Part shown: positions 6,327-8,637 of the stretch, in pieces
Layout of the letters: the number at the start of each line of letters is the position of its first letter
Position numbering within the stretch: the first letter of the stretch is position 1
Source: JANRKT01 sp033763355
Lineage (GTDB): Bacteria > Bacteroidota > Bacteroidia > Chitinophagales > Chitinophagaceae
Direction of reading: 5' to 3'
Assembly: GCA_033763355.1 (NCBI GenBank)
Contig: JANRKT010000133.1
Location: forward strand, 1 to 8,637
Length of the DNA stretch: 8,637 nt
Translations under genes and position numbers: made by a program
Notes under the pieces: generated by a model
Database searches by the model: none
Seen by the model: the letters and a program-made list of their open reading frames with translations, nothing else
Told to the model about the DNA's origin: nothing

Positions 6327-8498
6327 TTAAGCTGGAAGTTTAATTATAAATTTGGAACCCTCTCCTTCCTTTGTCTCCACTTTCAACTCCCCGCCATGTG
6401 CCTTCACTATATCATATGCCAAACTTAACCCTAATCCTGTCCCTTGACCGGAAGGTTTGGTGGTAAAGAAGGGTTGAAAGATTTTATCCAATACTTTTTG
6501 AGGGATACCGTTGCCGTTGTCTTTTACACTAACTAAAACCTCGGCCCCCCTGCCTCCGCCAGCTGGCGGAGGGTTCTTAGAAGTCTTTACAGTTACAGTT
6601 GGTTCATATCCATCACTGATTTGTTTCTTTTTTTCATCAACTGCATAAAACGCATTGTTAATCAAATTCAAAACAACTCTTCCAATATCCTGTGGAATGA
6701 TATTGATGTTACCAATGCTTTCATCGAAATCAGTTTTCATCGTTGCATTAAATGTTTTGTCTTTTGCACGAAGACCGTGATAAGCTAATCTTAAATATTC
6801 ATCTGCCAGTTTATTAATATCCGTTGGTTCTTTTACACCGCTGCTGCTTCGGCTGTGCTGCAGCATTCCTTTTACTATCGCATCAGCTCTTTTGCCGTGA
6901 TGATTTATTTTTTCTTCATTTTCTTTAATGTCTTTTGCAATTACTTTTGCATCTGTATAATTTCCTTTGTCAATTTCTTGCTCAAGTTCATCTGCCAATT
7001 CCTTATTTACATCTGAAAAATTATTCACGAAGTTTAACGGGTTTTGAATTTCATGTGCAATACCGGCAGTGAGTTCGCCAAGAGAAGCCATTTTTTCGGA
7101 TTGAATGAGTTGGGCTTGTGTGGATTTTAAATCTTCAAGAGATTCTTTTAATTCACTAGTGCGCTGTTGTACCTGCTGTTCAAGTGTTTCTTTTTGGGAA
7201 GAAAGGATTTGTTGTTTTTCATGTTCTTGAGCAATTGTTTTTTCTGAAAGTTGCTTGACTTCAAATACTCTTTTCTGTAATGCTAAAGCAGCCCTTGCAA
7301 ATTCTCCCGCGATAAAGAAAGATAGGAAAAGAGGTACTATTGAAAAAATGACAGCTACTAAATATCCTGCCTCAGCTAATTTACCCATGATAGTTAGATA
7401 AACGTTCCCACATCCAAACAAAAAGGACACACTCATCCCAATAAGAATTATCAGGGAACTATGCCTTTTTTTGAAAACCGCCTTTATAGCAATGCGGATA
7501 GCTTCTAATGTTAATATTGCTCCAAAACAAGCAATTAAAATTCTTCCGTAGTTGTAAATCATAAAGCTAAGCGGAATTGCAAATACTATATAGAAGATAA
7601 AAAAGTTATAATAGTAGGGCTTTGGGCATTTGAAAAATATATAAAAAGCATTTAAAAGAAACAACATACCAATGCTTGAAATAGTGTTTGCAAATATAAA
7701 AGTGAAAGAAGATAGTGATATCGACGTGATTGCGAGAGACGCAAATATATAGAGAAGTATTGTGATTGCTTGCCCCAAACTGTTAACGGCAATGTATAAA
7801 TAGGACTTCTCGTTGCGGAACGAAATATAAAAATAAAGGCAAAACAAGCCAAGAAGTAAATAAATTGAGATGATACTAATAAACAGCGCAAAGGTTAAAA
7901 CACTCGCAGAAGTATAATCTGCAAAACCTTGATTGGGGGATTTAAGAATTAGACGAACACAGGGATTAACATCAAAAAGTATAAAAAACTTTTTGTTGAA
8001 TGAATAGCGTACTGCCAGTTCCTGAATATTTTGTTTCCCAAAATGTATAATAAACGGACGATCATGCAGACTATAAGTTTGCTCTTTACTTTCATCAGTG
8101 CTAATAGCTCCAAAGCGATACAGTAGTTGACCATTTAAATAAATTTCTGAAGCAACAACCTGTGAAATAATTAATGCTGCAGTTGAATCTTGCAGGGAAG
8201 AATCAACTTCGATCTTTAACCGGAACCAGCCAATATTGCCATCCTTTTTTTGCTTTAGCAATTGATGAATATCAATGTCGGGATTGACGTTATCCCATTT
8301 CGTGTCATTGAAATTTGGATTCGCCCATTCAGGATTATCACCAGAATGATATTTCCATCCTTTGTTTAATAGGATACCTTCAGCTGGAATTTTATCAATA
8401 TGAAAAACGTTCTCAGAGAACTCTTGTGAAAAACAAATAGGAGTGAATAAAAAAACATAGAAAAGCAAACAGTAAAAAAATTTCATAAAGAATTTCAT
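6327..8498 (-). CDS. 7TM-DISM-type sensor histidine kinase (HK-B)
   Basis: Predicted inner-membrane sensor kinase of 723 residues. Residues 1-24 are a signal peptide ending near CFSQ. A periplasmic domain (about 30-190) contains GWKYHSGDNPEWANPNFNDTKW, a pattern typical of the jelly-roll, sugar-binding-like domain attached to 7TM-DISM receptors; the ligand is unknown. Seven hydrophobic helices follow between about 199 and 400, then a long coiled coil (403-465, ending QLIQSEKMASLGEL). The kinase has its His at 482 in AHEIQNPLNF, N box NLINNA 611-616, G1 DNGNGIP from 660, and G2 GQGTGLGL from about 684; all are intact (HPK4-like). Two ATGs 12 nt apart (8498 and 8486) repeat the MKFF start; either works and the signal peptide survives both. 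It lies 11 nt after HK-A and 8 nt before HK-C. An in-frame palindrome makes the loop NPPPAGGGRGAE before G1. Confidence 0.95.
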   Translation of the reverse strand: MKFFMKFFYCLLFYVFLFTPICFSQEFSENVFHIDKIPAEGILLNKGWKYHSGDNPEWANPNFNDTKWDNVNPDIDIHQLLKQKKDGNIGWFRLKIEVDSSLQDSTAALIISQVVASEIYLNGQLLYRFGAISTDESKEQTYSLHDRPFIIHFGKQNIQELAVRYSFNKKFFILFDVNPCVRLILKSPNQGFADYTSASVLTFALFISIISIYLLLGLFCLYFYISFRNEKSYLYIAVNSLGQAITILLYIFASLAITSISLSSFTFIFANTISSIGMLFLLNAFYIFFKCPKPYYYNFFIFYIVFAIPLSFMIYNYGRILIACFGAILTLEAIRIAIKAVFKKRHSSLIILIGMSVSFLFGCGNVYLTIMGKLAEAGYLVAVIFSIVPLFLSFFIAGEFARAALALQKRVFEVKQLSEKTIAQEHEKQQILSSQKETLEQQVQQRTSELKESLEDLKSTQAQLIQSEKMASLGELTAGIAHEIQNPLNFVNNFSDVNKELADELEQEIDKGNYTDAKVIAKDIKENEEKINHHGKRADAIVKGMLQHSRSSSGVKEPTDINKLADEYLRLAYHGLRAKDKTFNATMKTDFDESIGNINIIPQDIGRVVLNLINNAFYAVDEKKKQISDGYEPTVTVKTSKNPPPAGGGRGAEVLVSVKDNGNGIPQKVLDKIFQPFFTTKPSGQGTGLGLSLAYDIVKAHGGELKVETKEGEGSKFIIKLPA
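6553..6572. repeat. Perfect 20-bp palindrome inside HK-B
   Basis: The string cctccgccagctggcggagg equals its own reverse complement. On the coding strand it supplies much of PPPAGGGRG (about residues 643-651), lying between the strand VTVKTS and the G1 box. This is the same loop that carries an unrelated-looking palindrome in HK-C. The position is a surface loop in HATPase_c domains, which explains why an insertion is tolerated. Resembles dispersed Bacteroidota palindromic repeats (recollection, not searched). Confidence 0.85.
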
Positions 8499-8509
8499 TT
8501 AAGATTTTC

Positions 8510-8637
8510 TTAAACAGGTAATTGAATAATAAATTCCGCCCCTTCATCCTCTCTCGTTTCCACTTTCAACTCCCCGCCATGCGCCTTCACTATATCATAG
8601 CTCAAACTCAATCCTAAACCAGTTCCTTGCCCGGTTG
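8510..8637 (-). CDS. Histidine kinase, C-terminal 41 residues only (HK-A), 5' end beyond window
   Basis: The frame entering from the window edge gives TGQGTGLGLSLSYDIVKAHGG, then ELKVETREDEGAEFIIQLPV and TAA (8512-8510). This is the G2 box and last strands of a HATPase_c kinase domain, nearly identical to HK-B and HK-C at the same place. Its sensor and phosphoacceptor are outside the window. It ends 11 nt before HK-B starts, so the two are probably co-transcribed. The Asp/Glu-rich loop here (REDEG) is the normal form that lacks a palindrome. Confidence 0.93.
   Translation of the reverse strand, partial: TGQGTGLGLSLSYDIVKAHGGELKVETREDEGAEFIIQLPV

Noticed and set aside
8499..8637. Promoter for HK-B upstream of its start
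   Set aside because: Only 11 nt separate it from the previous kinase, which is coding sequence; no Bacteroidota-type -33/-7 pair could be supported.

Overview
The window looks like Bacteroidota DNA, possibly Chitinophagales. It is moderately AT-rich, has almost no Shine-Dalgarno sequences, and encodes sensor kinases with the H-box AHEIQNPLNFVNNF. It also carries several short GC-rich palindromes of a kind commonly scattered through Bacteroidota genomes. The taxon call is an inference from style, not from a marker gene. All genes lie on the minus strand, so transcription runs from high to low coordinates.

In transcription order: (1) 8637-8510, the last 41 residues of a histidine kinase (HK-A). 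(2) 8498-6327, a complete 723-residue kinase (HK-B) with a signal peptide, a periplasmic jelly-roll-like domain and a seven-helix membrane sensor (7TM-DISM type). (3) 6318-4366, a complete 650-residue kinase (HK-C) with a signal peptide, TPR-like repeats and one membrane helix. (4) 4373-4272, a roughly 102-bp element bounded by perfect 18-bp inverted repeats; its right arm contains the HK-C stop codon. (5) 4272-4171, the amputated C-terminal end of a fourth kinase. (6) 4164 to the window edge at 1, an uninterrupted reading frame of at least 1388 codons encoding a giant cytosolic protein. This has an N-terminal SnoaL/NTF2-like domain, then GAF-like modules of about 150 residues joined by seven near-identical 37-residue helical linkers spaced 185-194 residues apart. 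Its C-terminus lies outside the window.

Gaps between genes are 11 nt (HK-A/HK-B), 8 nt (HK-B/HK-C) and 6 nt (remnant kinase/giant gene), which suggests one operon or an ancestral operon. HK-A (as far as seen), HK-B, HK-C and the remnant share the same kinase core. The sensor halves of HK-B and HK-C are unrelated, and 95 bp of their kinase cores differ at one base. The locus looks like a tandem kinase array in which one output module has been combined with different sensors: membrane 7TM, periplasmic TPR and, by inference, a cytosolic multi-module sensor. No response regulator or receiver domain is visible, so the output is unknown.

The most interesting signals are the modular giant protein, which shows evidence of a three-module higher-order duplication; four short palindromes inserted in frame within coding sequence; the inverted-repeat element at a kinase-kinase breakpoint; and the apparent gene conversion between kinase cores. 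There is no stretch of 300 bases without a gene. The only sizeable non-coding interval, about 200 bases at 4165-4365, holds the remnant and the element.
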